Source: Limonium bicolor
Lineage: Eukaryota > Streptophyta > Magnoliopsida > Caryophyllales > Plumbaginaceae
Direction of reading: 5' to 3'
NCBI GenBank assembly: GCA_023374045.1
Contig: CM041776.1
Location: forward strand, 351,725,636-351,789,635
Length of the DNA stretch: 64,000 bases
Shown here piece after piece: positions 10,810 through 19,761 of this stretch. The translations under genes and the position numbers were made by a program. Under the pieces are notes generated by a model that searched no databases, was not told the origin of the DNA, and saw only the letters and a list, made by a program, of their open reading frames with translations. Each line of letters opens with the position of its first letter. The stretch's first letter is position 1.

Positions 10810-13432
10810 GGTATAGTTGTTATAATGTTATGCAATTTTTTTACATTTATAATTGCCACTAACCCCATTTAAATTCGTAATTAAATATACCAATTTTTTA
10901 TGAGTTACAAAATCACCAATTTTGGTGGTTTTATGCCTTAATTAATTATGCTTTTGTTGTTATAAAGTTATGCAATTTTTTTTACATTTATAATGCCCAC
11001 TAACCCCATTTAAATTCGTAATTAAATTTACCAATTTTTTTATGAGTTACAAAATCACCAATTTTGGTGGTTTTATGCCTTAATTAATTATGCTATTGTT
11101 GTTATAATGTTATGCAATTTTTTTTACATTTATAATTGCCACTAACCCCATTTAAATTCGTAATTAAATATACCAATTTTTTTATGAGTTACAAAATCAC
11201 CAATTTTGGTGGTTTTATGCCTTAATTAATTATGCTATTGTTGTTATAATGTTATGCAATTTTTTTACATTTATAATTGACACTAACCCCATTTAAATTC
11301 GTAATTAAATATACCAATTTTTTTATGAGTTACAAAATCACCAATTTTGGTGGTTTTATGCCTTAATTAATTATGCTATTGTTGTTATAATGTTATGCAA
11401 TTTTTTTACATTTATAATTGCCACTAACCCCATTTAAATTCGTAATTAAATATACCAATTTTTTTATGAGTTACAAAATCACCAATTTTGGTGGTTTTAT
11501 GCCTTAATTAATTATGCTATTGTTGTTATAATGTTATGCAATTTTTTTTACATTTATAATGCCCACTAACCCAATTTAAATTCGTAATTAAATTTACCAT
11601 TTTTTTATGAGTTACAAAATCACCAATTTTGGTGGTTTTATGCCTTAATTAATTATGCTATTGTTGTTATAATGTTATGCAATTTTTTTACATTTATAAT
11701 GCCCACTAACCCCATTTAAATTCGTAATTAAATTTACCAATTTTTTTATGAGTTACAAAATCACCAATTTTGGTGGTTTTATGCCTTAATTAATTATTCT
11801 ATTGTTGTTATAATGTTATGCAATTTTTTTTTACATTTATAATTGCCACTAACCCCATTTAAATTTGTAATTAAATATACCAATTTTTTTATGAGTTACA
11901 AAATCACCAATTTTGGTGGTTTTATGCCTTAATTAATTATGCTTTGTTGTTATAATGTTATGCAATTTTTTTTACATTTATAATTGCCACTAACCCCATT
12001 TAAATTCGTAATTAAATATACCAATTTTTTTAAGAGTTACAAAATCACCAATTTTGGTGGTTTTATGCCTTAATTAATTATGCTATTGTTGTTATAATGT
12101 TATGCAATTTTTGTTACATTTATAATTGCCACTAACCCCATTTAAATTCGTAATTAATATACCAATTTTTTATGAGTTACAAAATCACCCATTTTGGTGG
12201 TTTTATGCCTTAATTAATTATGCTATTGTTGTTATAATGTTATGCATTTTTTTTTACGTTGATAATGCCCACTAACCCCATTTAAATTCGTAATTAAATT
12301 TACCATTTTTTTTATGAGTTACAAAATCACCAATTTTGGTGGTTTTATGCCTTAATTAATTATGCTATTGTTGTTATAATGTTATGCAATTTTTTTTACA
12401 TTTATAATGCCCACTAACCCCATTTAAATTCGTAATTAAATTTACCAACTTTTTTATGAGTTACAAAATCACCAATTTTGGTGGTTTGATGCCTTAATTA
12501 ATTATGCTATTGTTGTTATAATGTTATGCAATTTTTTTTACATTTATAATTGCCACTAACCCATTTAAATTCGTAATTAAATATACCAATTTTTTATGAG
12601 TTACAAAATCACCAATTTGGTGGTTTTATGCCTTAATTAATTATGCTATTGTTGTTATAATGTTATGCAATTTTTTTTACATTTATAATTGCCACTAACC
12701 CCATTTAAATTCGTAATTAAATATACCAATTTTTTTATGAGTTACAAAATCACCAATTTTGGTGGTTTTATGCCGTAATTAGTTATGCTATTGTTTTTAT
12801 AATGTTATGCAATTTTTTTACATTTATAATGCCCACTAACCCATTTAAATTCGTAATTAAATTTACCAATTTTTTTATGAGTTACAAAATCACCAATTTT
12901 GGTGGTTTTATGCCTTAATTAATTATGCTATTGTTGTTATAATGTTATGCAATTTTTTTTACATATATAATTGCCACTAACCCCATTTAAATTCGTAATT
13001 AAATATACCAATTTTTTTATGAGTTACAAAATCACCAATTTTGGTGGTTTTATGCCTTAATTAATTATGCTATTGTTGTTATAATGTTATGCAATTTTTT
13101 TTACATTTATAATTGCCACTAACCCCATTTAAATCGTAATTAAATATACCAATTTTTTTATGAGTTACAAAATCACCAATTTTGGTGGTTTTATGCCTTA
13201 ATTAATTATGCTATTGTTGTTATAATGTTATGCAATTTTTTTTTACATTTATAATGCCCACTAACCCCATTTAAATTCGTAATTAAATTTACCAATTTTT
13301 TTATGAGTTACAAAATCACCAATTTTGGTGGTTTATGCCTTAATTATTATGCTATGTTGTTATAATGTTATGCAATTTTTTTTACATTTATAATGCCCAC
13401 TAACCCCATTTAAATTCGTAATTAAATATACC
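10810..13432. repeat. minisatellite of ~141-bp units (about 18-19 copies) inside the 5' intron
   Basis: A head-to-tail array with a period of about 141 bp. Each unit has a T-run after TTATGCAA, the block CACTAACCCCATTTAAATTCG, and a near-palindrome CACCAATTTTGGTG followed by GTTTTATGCC. Units fall into two linked haplotypes: TTGCCACT with AAATATACC, or TGCCCACT with AAATTTACC. Only small T-run length changes and rare substitutions separate copies, so amplification was recent. It lies between the splice donor near 10650 and the exon at 13490. Confidence 0.95.
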
Positions 13433-13489
13433 CATTTATAATTACCACTTGTTATGTCTTTTAATTTTCTATTCCTATTGTTTATGTAG

Positions 13490-16200
13490 ATGGCCCAGCA
13501 ATTCCGCGTCAACCAGCAGGGGTGGGACCCGAGGAGGCTGAACTATTCGCGTACCAGTCCACTCATATATCTGCAGCACTTTTCTCAGATGATCCGGTAC
13601 AGTGATAAGACGTTAATCTTATTACATTGCATTCATTACGTATTTCCCATCATAACATTTAATTTTGTGCCCATGCTATATAGGCAATGCGCAACCCAAA
13701 ATACGTCAACAGGAAGTTGCGCTCTCGCAACCTTGAAGTTGAGCTTCCGCACCATGCCCTTCGCGAGTACATCAGCGAGGCTGGTTTTATGGGACCTGCA
13801 TTCTATAGAATCAAGGGGGACCAGGCGCTCGTCAGCGCACTCGTTGAAAGGTGGAGGCCTGAGACCCACACCTTCATGTTGCCTTTAGGTGAGGAACTAT
13901 TACTCTGGAAGATGTGCATCACATACTTGGGCTGAAGGTGGAAGGAGACGCTGTTGTGATTCGTATGAATCCGGATGTGGGAGATTTATGTGAAGAACTG
14001 TTGGGTCAAAGACCGGGACCGAATCAATTAGAGGTTACAAAGTGTCATTGCTTTGGTTGCAGGAAAATTTGTGATAAAAAATGAGGAAGAAAGTGCATTT
14101 AATCAAAAACCAGATATCATCCACCAGCGTCATGCAAGAGCATGGATCAAGCGGATGATTGGTGGAATGTGACTACCCAGTTATGACAGTCGCATGATTG
14201 ATTGTGGCTATTTAGAATTACTGAGAGAGTTTCTGAGTGTGGGCAATATAGTTGGGCTTCAGCAGTTTTAGCTCACACCTACCGTGGCTTGTGCAATGCC
14301 ACCCAGTTTGATGCAACGGCTATAACTGCAGCCACAAAGATGATTACAGTGTGGGCATATGCCAGACTCCGGCTTTTTTAGAGTTCCAAGAGAGTATGTT
14401 GGAACAAATGGCATCATCGGTTACTCGTAAGTGTGAAGAATAATATATCAAATTATTTAATAATTGCAATGCACCTTTCATAATTATGTTCGAATAACGT
14501 CTTTATTTGTTCACTTGTAGTTGGGATAATCCAAGGGTGAAGAAAATTAAGTTACCGGACGCTCGTGCCATCCTTGATTCTATCCCGGTTCCACCCACTG
14601 CAGATCACGTAAGTACTATTGTGTTATGAAAAAAACATACACATTGTTATATCCTGCTAACCATGCGCATTGAATTGTAATATGATTTAATTTCTCAGTG
14701 GGTGTGGCAACCGTATGGTGATGCCCCACTTGACACAGCTGCTGGTAGTGTGCCATTGATCCTTAACAATATAATTGAGGGGCATCAACTGGATCGCGTT
14801 ATGAGACAGTTTGGACGTGATCAGCCCATACCAGCATTGCCACTGGATTGTGATAAGTTGCACAATCAAAACGAACCGGCCGAGAGTGGACGCGGACTGG
14901 GGCAATATCAACGCAAGATACATCGAGCTATGGAACGACCGAAATTACAGGCAGATAAGGCTCCAAGATTACCCGTTGGCAGTTCCATTGACCTTTGCCT
15001 CAGAGTATATGCAGTGGTATGTTAGACACAGCTTAAGATGGTACACAAGCAAGGCAAGACGACATGCCATATTGGTAAGCATGTTAATTGCTTAGTATAC
15101 ATAATTGTATGCATACATGTTGTAATTTACTATATGAATGGTATGAATATATTTGTAGGCGGATGGACTAGATCAGATACGGCATTACGACCCTACCGTA
15201 GGTGATTACGCCAACTACTTGTCACAAGAGACTGGCGTATCATATCACCAGCGTTATAGTCATCATCAGAGTCCTGTCGATCGATCAGCCCCACCTCCTG
15301 TGGTCTTTTACCAGCCACCATTTTCATTGAACGATAATCCGAGTAGGAGGGCAGCACGTGGAAGACCAAGGAGTGAAGTGTTCCGGCCCCACGGGCACCA
15401 CCAGTATCTAAACCTGAACCCGAACTAGAGGTTTTTCAGCGGTCAAGCTGGACATATCCGGCACAACCGTCATACCCACTTGACCTTAGTGTTGCCAATT
15501 ATGAGGGAATTCCCTGGGAGCGTTACCAATACCATTCTCACCCCAGCTCATGGGGTGCTCAGACGACCCAGGGTACACAATGGGGGGCCAAACGACCCAG
15601 GACACACAGTGGGGAGGACAAGCGACCCAGGACACACAGTGGGGGGGGGGGGGGGACAAAAAGCCAGTATGATTCATTGGGTTTGGTGGATACTAGCACT
15701 TACACTTACCAGCCAGTGGATGCCTCACAAAGCACAACTAACCCTTGGGAGATTCCATACTGCACCGGCCAAACTACTAGTGCATGGGTTGCACAACAGA
15801 CGACTGCTAGCTGGGATCAGGGTCCATACACATCCACACAACCCGATCCATACGGTTTTGGCCATGTTACTGTACCTACAGGGGAGGGGTCCTCGCGGTC
15901 TAGTGGTAGACATATGCCGACTACACAGGCTGAGAGATCGGCAACGATGAACACGACCTTCGCGGCCCTAAATGTTTCTAATGATGAAACAGAAGAAGAA
16001 GAGAGGAGGCGGTTAAGCATGGCGCTACAATCCACCACATCCACCCCGCCACCACCTGCAAGCTCCTGGGACATGACTCTCAGGGGCCTGATTCGATGAA
16101 TCCCCCACAGAGATACACACCCAGTGAGTACGAGCAGGCGAGAAGAGGAAGGAGGGGGAACCGGGCTGGTCGAGGGAGAAGAGCTGGTGGTGCTGAGTGA
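13490..16200 (+). pseudogene. plant mobile domain (MAIN-like) protein gene, frameshifted
   Basis: A plant mobile domain protein, the family of MAINTENANCE OF MERISTEMS (MAIN) and of many MULE- and retroelement-borne genes; MAIN-type proteins act in the nucleus in gene and TE silencing. Start ATG 13490 follows the acceptor TTTATGTAG. Segments in order: MAQQFRVNQQGWDPRRLNYS; after an intron near 13610-13684, LVSALVERWRPETHTFMLP and (shifted) TITLEDVHHILGLKVEGDAV; HQRHARAWIKRMIGGM; CGQYSWASAVLAHTYRGLC; WAYARL; after a second intron, DNPRVKKIKLPDARAIL; then WVWQPYGDAPL, RVMRQFGRDQPIP, DADWGNINARYIELWNDR; a low-complexity tail with WGA/TQGTQ repeats, and a basic C-terminus RRGRRGNRAGRGRRAGGAE ending at TGA 16200. 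At least six single-base shifts (e.g. about 13893, 14060, 14235, 14380, 14880) break it, and a 15-base G-run sits at 15641. It is either decayed or carries sequence errors. Confidence 0.85.
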
Positions 16201-16345
16201 TTTTAGTCTTTAATTATTTTGTGTGTTGAATAATTAATTCTATTGAAAGGATTCCCAAGCACTATGTTCGTCGCACTTTATTAATCTAAGTATTAATCGA
16301 AGTGTAGTTAATTTGTAATAAAGATTAACTCTGTTGTAACAATTG

Positions 16346-16484
16346 AACAAAGTAGAAAAGTAACAAACTCTTTTTGAAACACATTGGAACATACTTTAAC
16401 ATTACAATATAAATTTTTATGGGTGCTTGCTTAAGGCACGACCTGACAGTGCAGGAGCAGCATAATAAGTAAAACTATAATTAA
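16346..16484 (-). repeat. 3' region shared by small genes A and B, copy 1
   Basis: A near-identical direct copy of 17372-17512 (AACAAAGTAGAAAAGTAACA..., through GGCACGACCTGACAGTGCAG). On the minus strand each copy lies just downstream of a small gene's stop codon, so they look like duplicated 3' UTRs or terminator regions of genes A and B. Confidence 0.8.
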
Positions 16485-16563
16485 CAACAACAATTATTTA
16501 TTTTAGACGATTAGGTGCTTGCTATATGCAAGACCCTCCCTCATAATAGGAACCATCTTCATA

Positions 16564-17006
16564 CTAATCAGTATTTTCGCTATCATCAGAGCGGTAAACT
16601 TCACTGTACTCTTCCGGCAAAGCTATGGCCATTGGTGGTAACTGAGATGGCTCATCTTCCTTGAACACAATGGTGACATAGAGTTCTACTCTATTATAAT
16701 AATGTTGATTGAACACGAAACGTTCAATCATTCGTTGAACGTCGACATCTCGTTTTATTAGCAGTGGCCCCCATAATGGGCGTGGCTGGGAGGAAAGTAG
16801 TATCGATGAAGTATTGATTCGACCACACAATGGTAACCGTAGCGCTCTTTCAATTGAGTCTCAACAAGGTTATCAAACTCGGAAAATGTTATTTCCATGT
16901 CGATCTCGAAATCAAAACTTTCAGTTGAATAGGTTCTTGCAAAATACAAACCTTCATCGTTGTACGCTCGCTCAACGTCAAGAAACACAGTGCAAGGGAT
17001 CTCCAT
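16564..17006 (-). CDS. MULE accessory gene A: stand-alone transposase-N-domain-like protein (one frameshift)
   Basis: A small minus-strand gene inside the MULE, about 147 residues once its single frame break is allowed for. The likely start is ATG 17006 (MEIPCTVFLDVERAYNDEG), because it lines up with the transposase start MTYPCLIFINAE...SYNQHG; an upstream in-frame ATG at 17042 is possible. It goes on with FDFEIDMEITFSEFDNLVE, then a shift at the C-run 16768-16772, then PLLIKRDVDVQRMIERF, YNRVELYVTIVFKEDEPSQLPP and an acidic tail ending DDSENTD at TAG 16564. The DxDVQRMI block matches DGDIQAMI in the transposase and DADVRQMI in gene C. A textbook TATAAATA box sits upstream on the minus strand at about 17117-17106. 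I recognise no named family; by homology it is a free-standing copy of the transposase N-terminal domain. Confidence 0.65.
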
Positions 17007-17103
17007 TGGTGAAAGGTGTAGATGAAGTGCAATACGATGCAATGTAGAATTAACAAAGCTCTTTTGTGTAGTTATTTGTGAAATGGAAAAGGAAAATGAA
17101 GGC

Positions 17104-17118
17104 TGTATTTATAGGCAG
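17104..17118 (-). promoter_or_regulatory. TATA box of small gene A
   Basis: On the minus strand the sequence reads CCTATAAATACAG, a near-perfect plant TATA box. It lies about 100 bp upstream of the preferred ATG at 17006 and about 65 bp upstream of the alternative at 17042. It supports gene A being a transcribed unit of its own. Confidence 0.65.
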
Positions 17119-17244
17119 AATGAGTAGTAGATAATGGGAAAGGAAATCAATAAGTCATGCCTCAGGAAGGCATCGAAATCTTATCTACTGAACTAGTGGA
17201 CAAGGGGGAAATCTTATCTATGGAATCAATTGATATGGGTGGGG

Positions 17245-17363
17245 GGAATCTTATCTAGGGAGAACAATAAGGATTTCTCTGTCGGAAATCATTCGGTAGT
17301 AGAATTCGGGGGGGGGGGGGGGGGGAATCTTATCTAGGGAGAACAATAAGGATTTCTCTGTTG
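17245..17363. repeat. 38-bp direct repeat flanking an 18-base G-run
   Basis: GGAATCTTATCTAGGGAGAA and the bases that follow, through GATTTCTCTGT, occur at 17245-17282 and again at 17324-17361. The first copy is preceded by six Gs and the second by eighteen (17308-17325). This suggests a local tandem duplication with expansion of the G-run. Confidence 0.8.
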
Positions 17364-17371
17364 AAACAGTG

Positions 17372-17512
17372 AAACAAAGTAGAAAAGTAACAAACTTTTA
17401 TTGAAACACATTGGAACATACTTCGACATTACAATAAACATTTTTTTGGGTGCTTGTTTAAGGCACGACCTGACAGTGCAGAAGCAACATAATAAGTAAA
17501 ACTATAATTAAA
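17372..17512 (-). repeat. 3' region shared by small genes A and B, copy 2
   Basis: The partner of 16346-16484. It lies immediately 3' of gene B's inferred stop (17525) on the minus strand. The shared 3' flank shows that a segment containing at least a gene end was duplicated inside the MULE. Confidence 0.8.
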
Positions 17513-17524
17513 AACGATCAACAC

Positions 17525-18001
17525 TTAATGAAAAGAGTTGCGATTGTAGTCGGTAGAACCCTGAAGCCATTTTTGTTCTACGTGCCTTATCAATTTGGTA
17601 GTGTCACCAGTATCATCTGAAGATGTACTTGAGTGTGGGTCTGATGAGGATTCTCATTGGCAATGGATTCATAAGGCGCTGCATCTCCGAACACATCCGA
17701 GGCAACCAAAAATCGGTAAGAGCATGTGTGCCCTCAGACAGACTAGCCGCCGAAGAATCACTGCTAATGATAATAATCTCAGGAATATTATCCCTCGTTT
17801 TTGAATCTGCATCAGACATTACAGCTCTTCCTTCATACTGGCTGGTGCGGGAATATCGAATTTTTGTATCTGGTATGGAGGATTTGTTGCAAGAATTTTA
17901 GTGGATGGGGCTTTCGATGCACTAGTTTTTGTTGTGGAACAAACCTGTTTGCCCTTGTTTGTCTGTGATGCCTTGATCGGGACTTCCTTTTTGGGAGCCA
18001 T
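17525..18001 (-). CDS. MULE accessory gene B: small basic/acidic protein with SUMO-interaction-like motif (frameshifted)
   Basis: Unrecognised family. Minus strand from ATG 18001, MAPKKEVPIKASQTNKGKQ, a Lys/Ser/Thr-rich start of nuclear character. It continues through NPPYQIQKFDIPAPASM, a frame break near 17820, then SDADSKTRDNIPEIIIISSD SSAAS near 17815-17750, a second break, and SSSDPHSSTSSDDTGDTT with a C-terminus near 17570-17525 (stop TAA 17527-17525). Total about 155 residues. The core IIII followed by SSDSS resembles a SUMO-interacting motif (hydrophobic core then Ser/Asp). Its promoter, with a TATATAAGG on the minus strand near 18115-18097, faces gene C across a 280-bp divergent interval. 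Neighbouring gene A shares its 3' flank. It could regulate transposition, but that is inference. Confidence 0.5.
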
Positions 18002-18281
18002 GGTGTTTTGTTAAGTGAGATATACTGATTCTCTTCGGTGGAGTTGAAAGAGTTTCAAAATAATGAGCGTGGAACAAAGGGTTGAAGAACCAAATACAAC
18101 CTTATATACTATCTGAGGCAACGGCTAGCATAACGGCTACCTCTGAGTGCATTGATGTCTACATTGTTTAACCTATCTGCATATACTTTTTTCCACCATA
18201 ACTGTTCAACGGTAACCGTGGCTCATAAAACAAGAACTGATATGTACTTTATCTTTACTTTATGTTTATCATAATAGGACG
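18002..18281. promoter_or_regulatory. divergent promoter between small genes B and C
   Basis: A 280-bp interval separates the ATG of gene B (minus) from that of gene C (plus). It has a TATATAAGG-type box for B near 18097-18115 and a weaker GCATATACTTT for C near 18179-18191. Both genes could share control sequences here. Confidence 0.45.
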
Positions 18282-18689
18282 ATGTACCCTGTATCAATCC
18301 ATGTGAACCATGTAACTTCAACAGAGTATGGAGGGCGGTTTTTACCTGGTCCGGGTTGGGCCTTCATCGATGCAGACATTCAACATCCAAGGAGCATTAA
18401 CCATATAAAATCATTGTTAAGCCACATCGTGCGATCACATTTCGGGAACAATGAATTGCATGTCTATTCCATTGTCTACCTTAGAATGGACAACGATTCA
18501 TATAACTTCTCGATTACAAACGTACAAACTGATGCTGATGTTCGCCAGATGATTTGGAACTATATTGATCTTCAAGAAATCATGCAAAGAATTAAAATTC
18601 TTGTCGATTATACAGACGACTCAGACCTTGAAGACCCCGCCGTTACACGAAGGAGGGCACAGGCAATTAGAGGAAGACATTGTACTTGA
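18282..18689 (+). CDS. MULE accessory gene C: intact 135-residue stand-alone N-domain-like protein
   Basis: An uninterrupted 135-residue frame, MYPVSIHVNHVTSTEYGGRF to a basic C-terminus (RRRAQAIRGRHCT), stop TGA 18687-18689. The order of features matches gene A and the N-terminus of the transposase: a short beta-strand start with the Y/I-P motif, a Tyr-Gly turn, a helical stretch (SINHIKSLLSHIVRSHF), then VQTDADVRQMIWNYIDLQ and a basic/acidic strand (IKILVDYTDDSDLED). Compare DGDIQAMIDNY (transposase) and DVDVQRMIERF (gene A). Because the other MULE genes carry frameshifts and this one does not, it may be the best-preserved gene of the element. A role as a transposition regulator that mimics the transposase N-domain is a hypothesis. 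The family is otherwise unknown to me. Confidence 0.65.
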   Translation: MYPVSIHVNHVTSTEYGGRFLPGPGWAFIDADIQHPRSINHIKSLLSHIVRSHFGNNELHVYSIVYLRMDNDSYNFSITNVQTDADVRQMIWNYIDLQEIMQRIKILVDYTDDSDLEDPAVTRRRAQAIRGRHCT

Positions 18690-18719
18690 GTTTTACCAAA
18701 TCAACGTATTTGATTGTTA

Positions 18720-19605
18720 AGTGGACAAAGCTGTAATTTTAAAAAAAGCTTTAATTAAAAATCTACCAAAATGTCCACGAATTACTCACAGCCACTCCTT
18801 TTTTGAAATGACTCTGCATAGTGCTGTTGAATTCAAATCTCTTCCCCACATGGTACACTTTATGACTCAGCATCCTGTCTTCTAGTGGACAGAGCTTTAA
18901 TTATAAAAACCTGCCAAAATGTCCACGAATTATTCACAGCCACTCCTTTTTTTAATGAGTCTGCAGAGTTATCCTTGAATTCAAATCTCTGCCCCACATG
19001 GAACACTTTATGACTCAGCATCCTGTCTTCTAGTGGACAGAGCTTTAATTATAAAACCTGCCAAAATGTCCACGAATTATTCACAGCCACTCCTTTTTTG
19101 AATGAGTCTGTAGAGTTATCCTTGAATTCAAATCTCTGCCCCACATGGTACACTTTATGACTCAGCATCTTGTCTTCTAGTGGACAGAGCTTTAATTATA
19201 AAACCTGTCAAAATGTCCACGAATTATTCACAACCACTCCTTTTTTGAATGAGTCTACAGAGTTATCCTTGAATTCAAATCTCTGCCCCACATGGTACAC
19301 TTTATGACTCAGCATCCTGTCTTCTAGTGGACAGAGCTTTAATTATAAAACCTGCCAAATGTCCACGAATTATCACAGCCACTCCTTTTTTGAATGAGTC
19401 TGCAGAGTTATCCTTGAATTCAAATCTCTGCCCCACATGGAGCACTTTATGACTCAGCATCCTGTCTTCTAGTGACAGAGCTTTAATTATAAAACCTGCC
19501 AAAATGTCCACGAATTATTCACAGCCACTCCTTTTTTGAATGAGTCTGCAGAGTTATCCTTGAATTCAAATCTCTGCCCCACATGGTACACTTTATGACT
19601 CGTTT
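18720..19605. repeat. minisatellite of ~145-bp units (about 6 copies)
   Basis: Tandem copies each containing CTTCTAGTGGACAGAGCTTT, AATGTCCACGAATTATTCAC and GAATTCAAATCTCTGCCCCA. They recur near 18888, 19031, 19179, 19324 and 19469, with a diverged first copy near 18720. The array fills the space between gene C and the transposase promoter. Units differ mainly by one-base indels. It has no coding potential. Confidence 0.93.
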
Positions 19606-19609
19606 TTTG

Positions 19610-19761
19610 TTTATTATATACAGAAGTAGTTGTGGCAAACTTCAATTGCACCACTTCTCAGCATTGAGCTCTCTCTTCCTCCCTCTCAATCTGATCTATC
19701 ACTCTCCTAAATACACACATAAATACAACTGCCTAATTTCTTTCAATCAGTCCACAAACAT
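19610..19761 (+). promoter_or_regulatory. MULE transposase promoter and 5' UTR
   Basis: A TTATTATATACAG TATA-like box lies at about 19611-19622. It is followed by a C/T-rich leader (CTCTCTCTTCCTCCCTCTCAA) and the first ATG at 19762, which I take as the transposase start. Confidence 0.5.

Noticed and set aside
10810..13432. CRISPR-like regular repeats
   Set aside because: Units are contiguous head-to-tail copies with no unique spacers, in a plant intron; this is a minisatellite.
15480..16074. alternative frames over the mobile-domain gene tail
   Set aside because: They overlap the frame ending in the Arg/Gly-rich C-terminus and arise from the WGA/TQGTQ repeats and the G-run.
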